A stretch of 64,000 bases of DNA from positions 214,836 through 278,835 of the forward strand of contig NZ_JYMT01000021.1 of assembly GCF_000938305.1 (NCBI RefSeq). The letters are read 5' to 3'. Numbering within the stretch: the first letter of the stretch is position 1; each line of letters opens with the position of its first letter. The notes beneath the pieces are model-generated. The model saw only the letters and a list, made by a program, of their open reading frames with translations. It was not told the DNA's origin and did no database searches. Origin of the DNA: Bradyrhizobium sp. LTSP885. Its GTDB lineage: Bacteria; Pseudomonadota; Alphaproteobacteria; Rhizobiales; Xanthobacteraceae. Below, one piece after another: positions 8,391 through 16,279 of the stretch. A program made the translations under genes and the position numbers.

Positions 8391-9113
8391 CGAGGCCACC
8401 AGGCGATAGCCGATGCCGCGCACCGCCTGCAGGAACAGCGGATTGGCGGGATCGCGCTCGATCTTGCGGCGGAGGCGGTTGATCTGGACGTCGACGGCGC
8501 GCTCGTTGACGGTGCCGCCGCTGGTCAGCGCCGTGCGGGGCACGGTCTCGCCGGGGGCGCTCGCGAGGATGCGCAGCATCTCGCGCTCGCGGTCGGTAAG
8601 ATGGACGGTCTCCTCGCCCTGGCGCAGCTCGCTGCGCTCAATATGGAAGATGTAGGGACCGAACGCGATCTGCTCGACGGCGGCGACCTGTGGCGTCGCG
8701 GTGCGCTTGAGGATATTGCCGATCCGCAGCACGAGCTCGCGCGGTTCGAACGGCTTGGCGACGTAATCATCGGCGCCGATCTGCAGGCCCTCGATGCGGG
8801 CCTCGGCCTCGTGCCGCGCGGTCAGCATAATGATCGGTACCGACGACGAGGTGCGGATGAAGCGGGCGAGGTCGAAGCCGGTCTCGCCGGGCATCATGAC
8901 GTCGAGGATCAGGAGGTCGAAATGCAGGCCGAGGAGCTTGGCGCGGGCGTCGCTCGCGCTCATCGCAGTCGTGACGCGATAGCCCTCGCCGGAGAGAAAG
9001 CGCGACAGCAGGTCGCGGATGCGCCGGTCGTCGTCGACCAGCAGAAGATGCGGTGCGTCGTCGGCCGGCTGGGCCGGCGTGCGCATCATGGTTGCAACCT
9101 GGGCCACGATCAC
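8385..9113 (-). CDS. OmpR-family response regulator (PetR-like)
   Basis: A 242-residue two-domain regulator. The receiver domain has the acidic pair (LLLVDDDRR), the phospho-accepting Asp in LILDVMMPGETG, the Thr in IIMLTARH and the Lys in VAKPFEPRE. The C-terminal winged helix ends with RGIGYRLVASP. It overlaps the end of the marR gene by 4 bp, so the two are translationally linked. The start codon is a GTG; a second GTG at 9107 has AAAGGAG 5 nt upstream and may be the true one. A MarR gene coupled to an OmpR regulator recalls petP-petR of Rhodobacter; that name is an inference. Confidence 0.93.
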   Translation of the reverse strand: MIVAQVATMMRTPAQPADDAPHLLLVDDDRRIRDLLSRFLSGEGYRVTTAMSASDARAKLLGLHFDLLILDVMMPGETGFDLARFIRTSSSVPIIMLTARHEAEARIEGLQIGADDYVAKPFEPRELVLRIGNILKRTATPQVAAVEQIAFGPYIFHIERSELRQGEETVHLTDREREMLRILASAPGETVPRTALTSGGTVNERAVDVQINRLRRKIERDPANPLFLQAVRGIGYRLVASP

Positions 9114-9658
9114 TCCTTTGTCTTTCTTGCGCCGAAGATCGCCTCTAACACCTTGTCGGGATCGTCGCGGTCGATCATCGCGCGCAGGAACTGGCGAACC
9201 GTCTCGACGCCTTCAGCATCGATGCCGGCGACCGCGCGGTTGATGCGGTCGGTCTGCAACCCCGCGAGCTTGGCGACCAGCGCCTCGCCCTTGGGCGTCG
9301 CGTAGAGCAGGCGCTGCCGGCGGTCGTTGTTGCCGGTCTTCTGGACGATATAGCCCTCGTCGAGCAGCTGTTTGAGCACGCGCCCGAGCGATTGCTTGGT
9401 GATGCGTAGCACGTCGAGCAGGTCGGCGACCTTCAGCCCGGGGTAGCGGGTGACGAAGTGGATGACCCGGTGGTGGGCGCGGCCGAAGCCGAAAGCTTCC
9501 AGCTCCTGATCGGCGTCGCCGACAAAGTCCCGGTAGGCGAAGAACAGGAGTTCGATGATGTCCCAGCGCAGGTCGCTTGGGCCGGCCGCAGAGGACGGAT
9601 GGTCGCTCCCCTGCGAATCGGGCTTGGCAGCCATGCCTGAGAAATTTATGTCAGTCAT
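9110..9658 (-). CDS. MarR-family transcriptional regulator (PetP-like)
   Basis: A winged-helix dimeric repressor of about 182 residues. The helix-turn-helix is in LKVADLLDVLRITKQSLGR and the wing in QKTGNNDRRQRLLYATPKGE, both typical for MarR. Its stop overlaps the GTG start of the response regulator, so marR, regulator and probably kinase form one operon. Start choice is uncertain: ATGs at 9634 and 9658 and a longer start at 9700 are all in frame, and none has a strong ribosome-binding site. It diverges from ilvE across about 300 bp. Confidence 0.9.
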   Translation of the reverse strand: MTDINFSGMAAKPDSQGSDHPSSAAGPSDLRWDIIELLFFAYRDFVGDADQELEAFGFGRAHHRVIHFVTRYPGLKVADLLDVLRITKQSLGRVLKQLLDEGYIVQKTGNNDRRQRLLYATPKGEALVAKLAGLQTDRINRAVAGIDAEGVETVRQFLRAMIDRDDPDKVLEAIFGARKTKE

Positions 9659-9962
9659 ATTGACGTATCTTGGGTTCAATGTTACAAAACTGCCAGTCAC
9701 GACGAAATATTAAGTCGCTTCGTCGCTGGCAACGTTGGAGGCGGCCTGAAAGAGCCAGTGATGGCGGTTTGGGCCGCAAATTGGACCACCGTGCGATGTC
9801 GAGCGGCATTTCGGCAAACATACTGGACTTCAGCACTCCGCAAAAGCTCGTCGAAGCGGCGGCAGCTGCGGGAGGCGCCCCTCGAGGGGGCGGCTGGGGC
9901 CCTTCGTCTCAACAGCGCCTAGGCGCGGGCGCAGACAATTGCGTCCATCCCGGAGAGAAGCC
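9659..9962. other. Intergenic region between marR and ilvE
   Basis: About 300 bp that must hold the divergent promoters of the marR operon and ilvE. I see no convincing gene, repeat or operator. A short run around 9880-9900 is G/C-rich (GAGGGGGCGGCTGGGG) without a T-tract. Confidence 0.5.
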
Positions 9963-10853
9963 ATGGGAGTTTCATTCGACAAGATCGACGGCGTCATCTG
10001 GTACGATGGCAAGCTCGTGCCGTGGAAGGATGCCAACGTCCATGTGTTGACCCATGGCCTGCACTACGCAAGCAGCGTGTTCGAGGGCGAACGGGCCTAT
10101 GGCGGCACGGTCTTCAGGAGCACGGACCATTCCGAACGGCTGAAGCGGTCGGCCAACATCCTCGACTTCGAGATTCCCTATTCGGCCGCCGAGATCGACG
10201 CGGCCAAGCAGCTCGTGATCGACAGGAACAATTTGCCGGACGCCTATGTCCGCCCGGTGGCCTGGCGCGGCTCGGAGATGATGGGGGTGGCGGCGCAAAC
10301 CAACACCATCCATCTGGCAATCGCCGCCTGGAATTGGCCGAGCTATTTCGATCCCGCCGAGAAGCTGAAGGGCATCCGCATGAGCCTTGCCGAGTATCGG
10401 CGGCCGGACCCGGCCACCATCCCGGCCCTGGCGAAGGCGGCGGGCCTCTACATGATCTGCACGATCTCCAAGCACAAAGCGGAGCGCGAGGGCTATGCCG
10501 ACGCGATGATGCTGGACTGGCAGCGCCGGGTGGCCGAATGCACCGGCGCCAACATCTTCTTCGTCAAGGACGGCAAGATCCACACCCCGATCGCGGACTG
10601 CTTCCTCGCCGGCATCACCCGCGCCACCGTGATCGATCTGGCCAAACGCCGCGGCCTCGAGGTGATCGAGCGCCGCATCATGCCGGACGAGCTCGACGGC
10701 TTCTCGGAGTGCTTCATCACCGGCACGGCCGCCGAAGTGACGCCGGTGTCCGAAATCGCCCGGTGGAAGTTCACCCCCGGCAGGATTTCGGAGCAACTGA
10801 TGACGGATTACACCGTCGAAGTGCAGCCAAAGGGCAAGCAGGCGGCGGCGTGA
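9963..10853 (+). CDS. ilvE: Branched-chain amino acid aminotransferase
   Basis: A class IV PLP enzyme of 296 residues that interconverts leucine, isoleucine and valine with their 2-oxo acids. The N-terminus GVIWYDGKLVPWKDANVHVL and the Arg-containing VFEGERAYGG are typical of the family. The catalytic Lys is in TISKHKAEREGYADAMMLD, and CTGANIFFVKDGKIHTP and GFSECFITGTAAEVTPV give the cofactor phosphate loop. The ATG at 9963 has GGAGAG upstream. A family B repeat separates it from hisS. Confidence 0.95.
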   Translation: MGVSFDKIDGVIWYDGKLVPWKDANVHVLTHGLHYASSVFEGERAYGGTVFRSTDHSERLKRSANILDFEIPYSAAEIDAAKQLVIDRNNLPDAYVRPVAWRGSEMMGVAAQTNTIHLAIAAWNWPSYFDPAEKLKGIRMSLAEYRRPDPATIPALAKAAGLYMICTISKHKAEREGYADAMMLDWQRRVAECTGANIFFVKDGKIHTPIADCFLAGITRATVIDLAKRRGLEVIERRIMPDELDGFSECFITGTAAEVTPVSEIARWKFTPGRISEQLMTDYTVEVQPKGKQAAA

Positions 10854-10874
10854 GTGGACAGAGGCGCATTTCTT

Positions 10875-11014
10875 CCCCTCTCCCCTTGTGGGAGAGGGTG
10901 CCCGCAGGGCGGGTGAGGGGTATCTCTCCACGAACACAGACCTCTCCTGCGGAGACAACCCCTCATCCGTCGCCTCGCTCCGCAAGGCGCCACCTTCTCC
11001 CACAAGGGGAGAAG
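10875..11014. repeat. Palindromic repeat, family B (CTCCCCTTGTGGGAGA)
   Basis: Outer arms are CCTCTCCCCTTGTGGGAGAG and its mirrored partner TTCTCCCACAAGGGGAGAAG, with inner GGGTGAGGGG / ACCCCTCATCC arms. Other copies are at 25868-26014, 41364-41505 and 52377-52509. It fills the gap between ilvE and hisS. Confidence 0.85.
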
Positions 11015-11056
11015 GAAGGTTGCCCCACCGCGCCTCGGCTGGTACCAACCCGCCCC

Positions 11057-12604
11057 ATGGCCGACAAACCGAAAAAACCGCAGAAATTGAAGGCACGCCT
11101 GCCGCGTGGGCTGGAGGATCGTGGTCCTGCCGCGATCGCGGCCACGCGCCAGATGGTGGACAAGATCCGCGCCGTCTACGAGCTCTACGGCTTCGAGCCG
11201 GTGGAGACGCCGGCGATGGAATATACCGACGCGCTCGGCAAGTTCCTGCCCGACCAGGACCGTCCCAACGAGGGCGTGTTCTCGTTCCAGGACGATGACG
11301 AGCAGTGGATCTCGTTGCGCTACGATCTGACCGCGCCGTTGGCGCGCTACGTCGGTGAGAACTACGGAACGGAGAGCTTGGTGCTCCCGTATCGCAGCTA
11401 CCGCCACGGCTATGTCTATCGCAATGAGAAGCCGGGCCCCGGCCGCTTCCGGCAATTCATGCAGTTCGATGCGGATACGGTCGGCTCCGGTTCGACCGCA
11501 GCCGACGCAGAAATCTGCATGATGGCCGCGGATACGATGGAAGCGCTCGGGATTCCGCGTGGCTCCTATGTGGTGAAGGTCAATAACCGCAAGGTGCTCG
11601 ACGGCGTGCTGGATCGCATTGGTCTTAGCGGGGCAGAGAACGCATCTCGCAGACTGACGGTGCTCCGAGCCATCGATAAGCTTGATAAATTCAAGCCCGA
11701 GGAAGTCCGTCTTCTGCTCGGGGAAGGACGCAAGGATGAGAGCGGCGATTTTACTAAAGGCGCTCAGCTAAATGATGCTCAAATTGAAACCGTCTTTCAG
11801 GTTTTAAAATACAAAATCGAACTCAACGAAAGTTCTGATGGCATTGAGAGCCAATCTTTAGTCATCGACGCGCCGGGTATCTTCTTTCAAAGCAAGGAAG
11901 GGACAGATCTACTTCATCAGGGAAGATCTGAACTGGTTGAGATCGTGAAGCTGGCGGCAGCGGCGGGCTATGGAGAAGATCGCATTCGCATCGATCCCTC
12001 CGTCGTCCGCGGCCTCGAATACTACACCGGCCCCGTCTACGAGGTTGAGCTCCTCCTCGAGACCAAGGACGAGAAGGGTCGCCCCGTGCGCTTCGGTTCG
12101 GTCGGCGGTGGTGGGCGCTATGACGGTCTGGTTTCTCGCTTCCGTGGCGAGCCGGTGCCGGCGACCGGCTTTTCGATCGGTGTGTCGCGCCTGCAGGCCG
12201 CGCTCACCATGCTCGGCAAGCTCGACACGCGCCCCGATTTCGGGCCCGTGGTCGTCACCGTGTTCGATCGCGACCGCATCGCCGACTACCAGAAGATGGT
12301 CGCGCAGCTACGCAACGCGAAGATCCGGGCCGAGCTCTATCTCGGCAACCCCAAGAACATGGGCAACCAGCTCAAATATGCCGACCGTCGTAATTCGCCT
12401 TGCGTGATCATCCAGGGCAGTGACGAAAAGGCGCGCGGCGAGGTGCAGATCAAGGACCTGATCGAGGGCGCCAAGGCCGCAGCCGCGATCGCCTCCAATC
12501 AGGAATGGCGTGAGACGCGTCCTGCACAGTTCTCCTGCGCGGAAGCCGATATCGTCGCCAAAGTCCGCGAAGTGCTGGCACGGCATGACGTGAAGTGGGG
12601 ATAG
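11057..12604 (+). CDS. hisS: Histidine--tRNA ligase
   Basis: A class II synthetase of 515 residues that charges tRNA-His. Visible motifs are motif 2 (SLRYDLTAPLARYV and GPGRFRQFMQFDADTVG), the histidine-binding RGLEYYTGPVYEV and motif 3 (PATGFSIGVSRLQ). It is longer than the E. coli enzyme (424) and belongs to the divergent alphaproteobacterial type that lacks the usual RHERPQKGRYRQF pattern. A longer reading frame extends far upstream through ilvE out of phase; the ATG at 11057 is the domain start. The segment around 11640-11950, which encodes the variable insertion, has much lower GC and different codons from the rest of the gene (see findings). Confidence 0.96.
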   Translation: MADKPKKPQKLKARLPRGLEDRGPAAIAATRQMVDKIRAVYELYGFEPVETPAMEYTDALGKFLPDQDRPNEGVFSFQDDDEQWISLRYDLTAPLARYVGENYGTESLVLPYRSYRHGYVYRNEKPGPGRFRQFMQFDADTVGSGSTAADAEICMMAADTMEALGIPRGSYVVKVNNRKVLDGVLDRIGLSGAENASRRLTVLRAIDKLDKFKPEEVRLLLGEGRKDESGDFTKGAQLNDAQIETVFQVLKYKIELNESSDGIESQSLVIDAPGIFFQSKEGTDLLHQGRSELVEIVKLAAAAGYGEDRIRIDPSVVRGLEYYTGPVYEVELLLETKDEKGRPVRFGSVGGGGRYDGLVSRFRGEPVPATGFSIGVSRLQAALTMLGKLDTRPDFGPVVVTVFDRDRIADYQKMVAQLRNAKIRAELYLGNPKNMGNQLKYADRRNSPCVIIQGSDEKARGEVQIKDLIEGAKAAAAIASNQEWRETRPAQFSCAEADIVAKVREVLARHDVKWG

Positions 12605-12617
12605 CCATTCGCTTGTG

Positions 12618-12703
12618 ACGTCATGTCCGGCCTTGTGCCTGATATCCACGTCTTGTTTGATGGAAAAACGACGTGGATGGCCGGGACAAGCCCGGCCATG
12701 ACG
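12618..12703. repeat. Palindromic repeat, family D (GTCATGTCCGGCC)
   Basis: An imperfect inverted repeat with arms near GTCATGTCCGGCCTTG and CAAGCCCGGCCATGAC and an inner ATCCACGTC / ACGTGGAT pair. It lies directly after hisS and before the tautomerase gene. Only one copy is seen in this window. Confidence 0.7.
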
Positions 12704-12724
12704 AAGACAACAGGGAGAGCAACG

Positions 12725-12928
12725 ATGCCTGAGATCACCGTGAGCATGGCCGCCGGCCGCACCGACGAGCAGAAGGCCGGCATGATGCGCGACATCACCC
12801 AGGCGTTGGTCAAGAACCTCGGCGTCGATGCCGACGCGGTCGTGATCCAGATCAACGAAGCGCCGCTGCATCACAAGATGAAGGGCGGCAAGACCTTCGT
12901 CGAGCGCGCGGCGGCTGCGAAGAAGTGA
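12725..12928 (+). CDS. 4-oxalocrotonate tautomerase family protein
   Basis: A 67-residue protein with proline directly after the initiator methionine (MPEITVSMAAGRTDEQK), the catalytic Pro-1 of this superfamily. Members are small hexameric tautomerases acting on 2-hydroxydienoates or related compounds. The length matches. A longer frame reading back into the upstream repeat is rejected because Pro-1 must be N-terminal. The gene is isolated between two different repeat elements, and its substrate cannot be told from context. Confidence 0.9.
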   Translation: MPEITVSMAAGRTDEQKAGMMRDITQALVKNLGVDADAVVIQINEAPLHHKMKGGKTFVERAAAAKK

Positions 12929-12936
12929 CGCGATAG

Positions 12937-13021
12937 CGTCATTCCGGGGCAGCCCGCCAGGGCTGAACCCGGAATCTCGAGATTCCGTGTCTGGTGCTAA
13001 CGCACCATCCCGGAATGACGG
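12937..13021. repeat. Palindromic repeat, family C (CGTCATTCCGGG)
   Basis: Outer arms CGTCATTCCGGG and CCCGGAATGACGG with an inner GGAATCTCGAGATTCC palindrome. A second, longer copy is at 17091-17195. It starts 9 bp after the tautomerase gene and ends 20 bp before the thioesterase gene. Confidence 0.85.
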
Positions 13022-13040
13022 CAATGATTGAAAACATCCC

Positions 13041-13436
13041 ATGGACGCACGCGACTTCATCACACCTGGCATGAGCGCCGAGCGCATGCTCGTGGTGCCG
13101 CCGGAGCGCACGGTCGGGCATTTCGTGCCTGATATGCCGATGGTCTATGCGACGCCGATGATGATCCTGGATATGGAGATGGCGTCGGGCGATGCCATCA
13201 GGAATTCATTGCAGCCCGGCTGGATCACGGTCGGCACCGAGGTCGACATCCGCCATCTCGCGGCAGCCCTCGTCGGCGCCACGGTGCGGACCACCGCAAG
13301 GGTGATCGCGGTGGAGCGCCGCGTGATCCGTTTCGAGGTCGAAGCCTTCGAAGGACCGCGCAAGCTCGGCGAAGGCCGCCACGCCCGCGGCCTGGTCAAT
13401 GTCGAGAGTTTCAACAAGCGGCTCGGGGCCACTTAG
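13041..13436 (+). CDS. Hotdog-fold thioesterase, fluoroacetyl-CoA thioesterase (FlK)-like
   Basis: A 131-residue single hotdog domain. The residues that form the catalytic triad of Streptomyces FlK (Thr42, Glu50, His76) are matched here by Thr38, Glu46 and His72 with identical spacing of 8 and 26. They lie in VYATPMMILDMEMA and EVDIRHLAAA. Many bacterial relatives are of unknown acyl-CoA specificity, so hydrolysis of a short acyl-CoA is the safe call and fluoroacetate resistance is not implied. It is convergent with proC, 25 bp away. Confidence 0.85.
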   Translation: MDARDFITPGMSAERMLVVPPERTVGHFVPDMPMVYATPMMILDMEMASGDAIRNSLQPGWITVGTEVDIRHLAAALVGATVRTTARVIAVERRVIRFEVEAFEGPRKLGEGRHARGLVNVESFNKRLGAT

Positions 13437-13461
13437 GCCACACACTCCGACGTCATCCTGA

Positions 13462-14307
13462 CTACTTCGCCAATTCCCTCGAGCGCCTCGTCGCTGCGGC
13501 GATCGCGCGGGTCAGCAGCGGCTGCATGCCGTCCTTGGCCATCAGCACCTCGAGTGCTGCGGCGGTGGTGCCGCCCGGCGAGGTGACGTTCTGGCGCAAG
13601 GTCGCCGACGGCAAATCCGAGCGATGCAGCAATTCGCCGGAGCCCGCGACCGTCGCACGCGCCAGTGTGGTTGCGAGCGTTTCGGGCAGGCCGGCCGCGA
13701 CGCCGGCACGGGCGAGCTCTTCGGCGAGCAGGAACACATAGGCCGGGCCGGAGCCGGACACCGCGGTCACCGCGTCCATCAGGCTTTCATCGTCGACCCA
13801 TTCGACCTGACCGGTCGCCTGCAACAGCGCATTCGTGGTCGCGCGCTGCGCTGACGTGACGCTTGTCGCCGGCACTGCGACCGTGATGCCGCGGCCGATC
13901 GCCGCCGGCGTGTTCGGCATTGCGCGCACCACCCTGCCGCCGCAGACTTCTTCCAGCACTGATATCGTCGTGCCGGCCATGATCGAGACCACCAGCGTCG
14001 AGGGTCCCACGAACGCCTTCAGCGCAGCGCCGGCCTCGCGAAACGACTGCGGCTTCACCGCGACGACAAGCGTATCGACCGCGCCGATCTCCTTCGCCGG
14101 TGGGTTGAGACGAACGCCCTTGGCGGCGAGCGCGGCAATCTCCGGCGCAAGATGCGGATCGATCACCACCACGCGCTCCGGCGCAAGCCCCTGCGCCAGC
14201 CAGCCGGTCAACATCGCGCCGCCCATCTTGCCCGCGCCTGCAAGCGCGATGGTGCCGGTGGTGTTCTCTAATGCGCTGCTGGATGTGTTCACAGGTATCA
14301 CCGCCAT
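13462..14307 (-). CDS. proC: Pyrroline-5-carboxylate reductase
   Basis: ProC reduces 1-pyrroline-5-carboxylate to proline with NAD(P)H. The 281-residue protein has the Rossmann loop IALAGAGKMGGAM near residue 20, the P5CR signature region DAVTAVSGSGPAYVF near residue 165 and TLRQNVTSPGGTTAAAL near residue 235. Its ATG at 14307 directly abuts one arm of a 30-bp inverted repeat, so its ribosome-binding site is made by repeat sequence (GGGACG). Upstream on the same strand lies the YbjN-domain gene, 140 bp away across the repeat. Confidence 0.95.
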   Translation of the reverse strand: MAVIPVNTSSSALENTTGTIALAGAGKMGGAMLTGWLAQGLAPERVVVIDPHLAPEIAALAAKGVRLNPPAKEIGAVDTLVVAVKPQSFREAGAALKAFVGPSTLVVSIMAGTTISVLEEVCGGRVVRAMPNTPAAIGRGITVAVPATSVTSAQRATTNALLQATGQVEWVDDESLMDAVTAVSGSGPAYVFLLAEELARAGVAAGLPETLATTLARATVAGSGELLHRSDLPSATLRQNVTSPGGTTAAALEVLMAKDGMQPLLTRAIAAATRRSRELAK

Positions 14308-14434
14308 CGTCGTCCCGGCGGAGGCCGGGACCCATAACCACAGGCGGTTCTAGTGAAGCGAGGGAGAGGTCACAAGCAGTTTGCCGAACCCCGACGTCAC
14401 GGAGTATGGGTCCCGGCCTCCGCCGGGACGACGA
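14307..14434. repeat. Inverted repeat, family E, directly upstream of proC
   Basis: Two perfect 30-nt arms, 14307-14336 and 14405-14434, centred on a 68-nt spacer. The arm core is TCGTCGTCCCGGCGGAGG. The inner end of the left arm meets the proC start codon. No other copy is seen in this window. Confidence 0.85.
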
Positions 14435-14446
14435 AGGGAGAAACCC

Positions 14447-14947
14447 CTACGCCTCACCCTCGGTATCGAACATCGCAGCCGACATCGCTTCCGCGGCCGA
14501 CCTGCCGGCCCACACCACGAACTGGAATGCGGGATAGTAGCGCTCGCAGGCGTGGATCGCGCTGACCAGCATGCTCTCGCATTGCGCGGCGGAGGCGGTG
14601 AGGCCGCCGGGCAGCACCAGCGCCTGGCGGTGCATGACCATGCCGCTATGGGTCCACAGGTCGAAATGGCCGACCCACAATTGCTCGTTGATCGCGGCGA
14701 CAAGCCGCTGCACCTCGGCGCGCCGCGCTTGCGGAATCTTCATATCGAAGGCGCAGGCGAGATGCAGCGCCTCGATCTCGCCCATCCAGGTAAAGGAGAG
14801 CTGATAGTCGGTCCAGTCGCCCTTGGAGACGATCGTTACTTCATCTTCGCCGGATCGCTCGAACGCCCAGTTGTTGTGAGCGGCGATATCCTCGACCACT
14901 GCAAGCGGGTTGTTCCGGGAATCAATAATGCCTTCGAGCAGGGACAT
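14447..14947 (-). CDS. YbjN domain-containing protein
   Basis: A 166-residue soluble protein. The pattern NNWAFERSGEDEVTIVSKG, then YQLSFTWMGEIEALHLACAF and MHRQALVLPGG is that of the alphaproteobacterial YbjN family, which is related to type III secretion chaperone-like folds and has no settled biochemical role. The frame is open further upstream, but the ATG at 14947 begins the conserved region. It precedes proC on the same strand; this pairing is common in Rhizobiales. Confidence 0.85.
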   Translation of the reverse strand: MSLLEGIIDSRNNPLAVVEDIAAHNNWAFERSGEDEVTIVSKGDWTDYQLSFTWMGEIEALHLACAFDMKIPQARRAEVQRLVAAINEQLWVGHFDLWTHSGMVMHRQALVLPGGLTASAAQCESMLVSAIHACERYYPAFQFVVWAGRSAAEAMSAAMFDTEGEA

Positions 14948-15381
14948 GCCGTCTCGACCCTTGTTCTTATGTTCTGTTGATACGCACACGGAAGCCGGCA
15001 CGTGCGACAACTGCGTCGTGGCCGAGTGCAGTTCCCAAAACGGGCTTCCGGATGCCCCTGGACCTGACGCGGTTGAAGTGATGTGATTTGCGGAATCCGC
15101 GCAACCGCACGCCGAGTCCGTCCACAGCCAAAGCGCGCATCGTCCACAGCTGATCACGCCACATTTATTAATTTGAGAACAAATCGGAATCGGAGCGGGC
15201 GCGGTAACGAATTGTTAACTATTTGCCGCGGCTTCGCCGCATCCGTGAATCAGCTCTCAGGCCCGCAAGACTCGCAAATCGCTCATGGGGGACATGACAA
15301 TTTCCCATGCCAAAGGTCCTTGCCCGCCTGTCGCGCTTTGGTCATATTTGCTGGCAGGCACGTCCATCCCGGGCGGGCCGA
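14948..15381. other. Intergenic region upstream of the FMN riboswitch
   Basis: About 430 bp between the YbjN gene and the ribH riboswitch. Open frames here are short and unconvincing. The stretch 15150-15220 is AT-rich (TTTATTAATTTGAG, GAATTGTTAAC) and is the likely site of promoters, including the one for the riboswitch transcript on the plus strand. Confidence 0.4.
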
Positions 15382-15525
15382 TGTTCTCAGGGCGGGGTGA
15401 AAGTCCCCACCGGCGGTAAGGGTGCAAGCCCAAGCCCGCGAGCGCCTTCTTCGTGAAGTTGAGGAAGGGTCAGCAGATTCGGTGCAATTCCGAGGCCGAC
15501 GGTTAAAGTCCGGATGAAAGAGAAC
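15382..15525 (+). promoter_or_regulatory. FMN riboswitch (RFN element)
   Basis: The conserved blocks of the RFN aptamer are all present in order: TCTCAGGGCGGGGTGAAAGT, CCCCACCGGCGGTAAGGGTG, the variable stem, GTCAGCAGATTCGGTG, AATTCCGAGGCCGACGGTTA, and AAGTCCGGATGAAAGAGAAC closing the P1 helix. It lies 80 nt upstream of ribH. A G/C-rich hairpin (about CCGCGCGG-TTTC-GCGTGG) lies between aptamer and start codon; with no long T-tract, control is more likely at translation initiation than by termination. Confidence 0.95.
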
Positions 15526-15604
15526 GGTTGCGGCAACCCGCGCGGTTTCGCGTGGGGCTGTTGTTGTCCGTATGCCCTGATTCTGGTCCTGAAAGAGGAA
15601 AGCC

Positions 15605-16171
15605 ATGAATCAGATGTTGCAAGACCAAGACGTCCAGACCTCCCAAGCAGAAATCGTTGCCGATACGCCGGTATCCCCGCCGGCGACAGACCATCCACGC
15701 TTCGCGAAGCCGCAGCGTGTCGCCTTCGTGCAGGCGTCCTGGCACCGCGAGGTGGTCGAGGAATGCCGCATCGCGTTCCTCAAGGAGATCGAGGCGCGGC
15801 ACATCACCAATGTCGACGTGTTCGAGGTGCCGGGCTCGTTCGAGATCCCGCTGCATGCGCAGATACTGGCGAAGACGCGCCGCTACACTGCGATCGTGGC
15901 CGCGGGACTCGTCGTCGACGGTGGCATCTACCGCCACGAATTCGTCGCCGACACCGTGATCAAGGCGCTGATGGACGTGCAGTTGCGCACCGAGGTGCCG
16001 GTGTTCTCCGCGGTGCTGACGCCGCAGCAATTCCACGAAACCGAGGTGCATCTCGACTTCTTCCGCCGGCACTTCACGATCAAGGGCATCGAGGTCGCGG
16101 AAGCCTGCGCCAACACGCTGCTCAGCCTGGAGCGCCTGCGCGGCCAGGTCGCCGCGGGGATTGCGGGCTAG
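15605..16171 (+). CDS. ribH: 6,7-dimethyl-8-ribityllumazine synthase (type II, RibH2-like)
   Basis: Lumazine synthase condenses 5-amino-6-ribitylaminouracil with 3,4-dihydroxy-2-butanone 4-phosphate, the step before riboflavin synthase. The 188-residue protein has VFEVPGSFEIP, VAAGLVVDGGIYRHEFV with the catalytic His, and GIEVAEACANTLL. It is the longer, decamer-type form known as RibH2 in Brucella and Mesorhizobium rather than the operon-encoded RibH1. It stands alone behind the FMN riboswitch, so it is repressed when FMN is plentiful. AGAGGAAAG precedes the ATG. Confidence 0.95.
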   Translation: MNQMLQDQDVQTSQAEIVADTPVSPPATDHPRFAKPQRVAFVQASWHREVVEECRIAFLKEIEARHITNVDVFEVPGSFEIPLHAQILAKTRRYTAIVAAGLVVDGGIYRHEFVADTVIKALMDVQLRTEVPVFSAVLTPQQFHETEVHLDFFRRHFTIKGIEVAEACANTLLSLERLRGQVAAGIAG

Positions 16172-16279
16172 ACTAGGGGCCACACAAAAGCGATTCCGGC
16201 ATGCGCGCCGGAATCGCTCTCGCCTGCCGCGCTTTCGGCTATGCTCGCGGGCATAAACCAAAAAGCGCGGGAGGCGCCC

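Noticed and set aside
10022..11056. A long N-terminal extension of hisS through ilvE, suggesting a fusion protein
   Set aside because: The extension reads ilvE in the wrong frame and crosses a palindromic repeat. The HisRS domain starts at the ATG at 11057.
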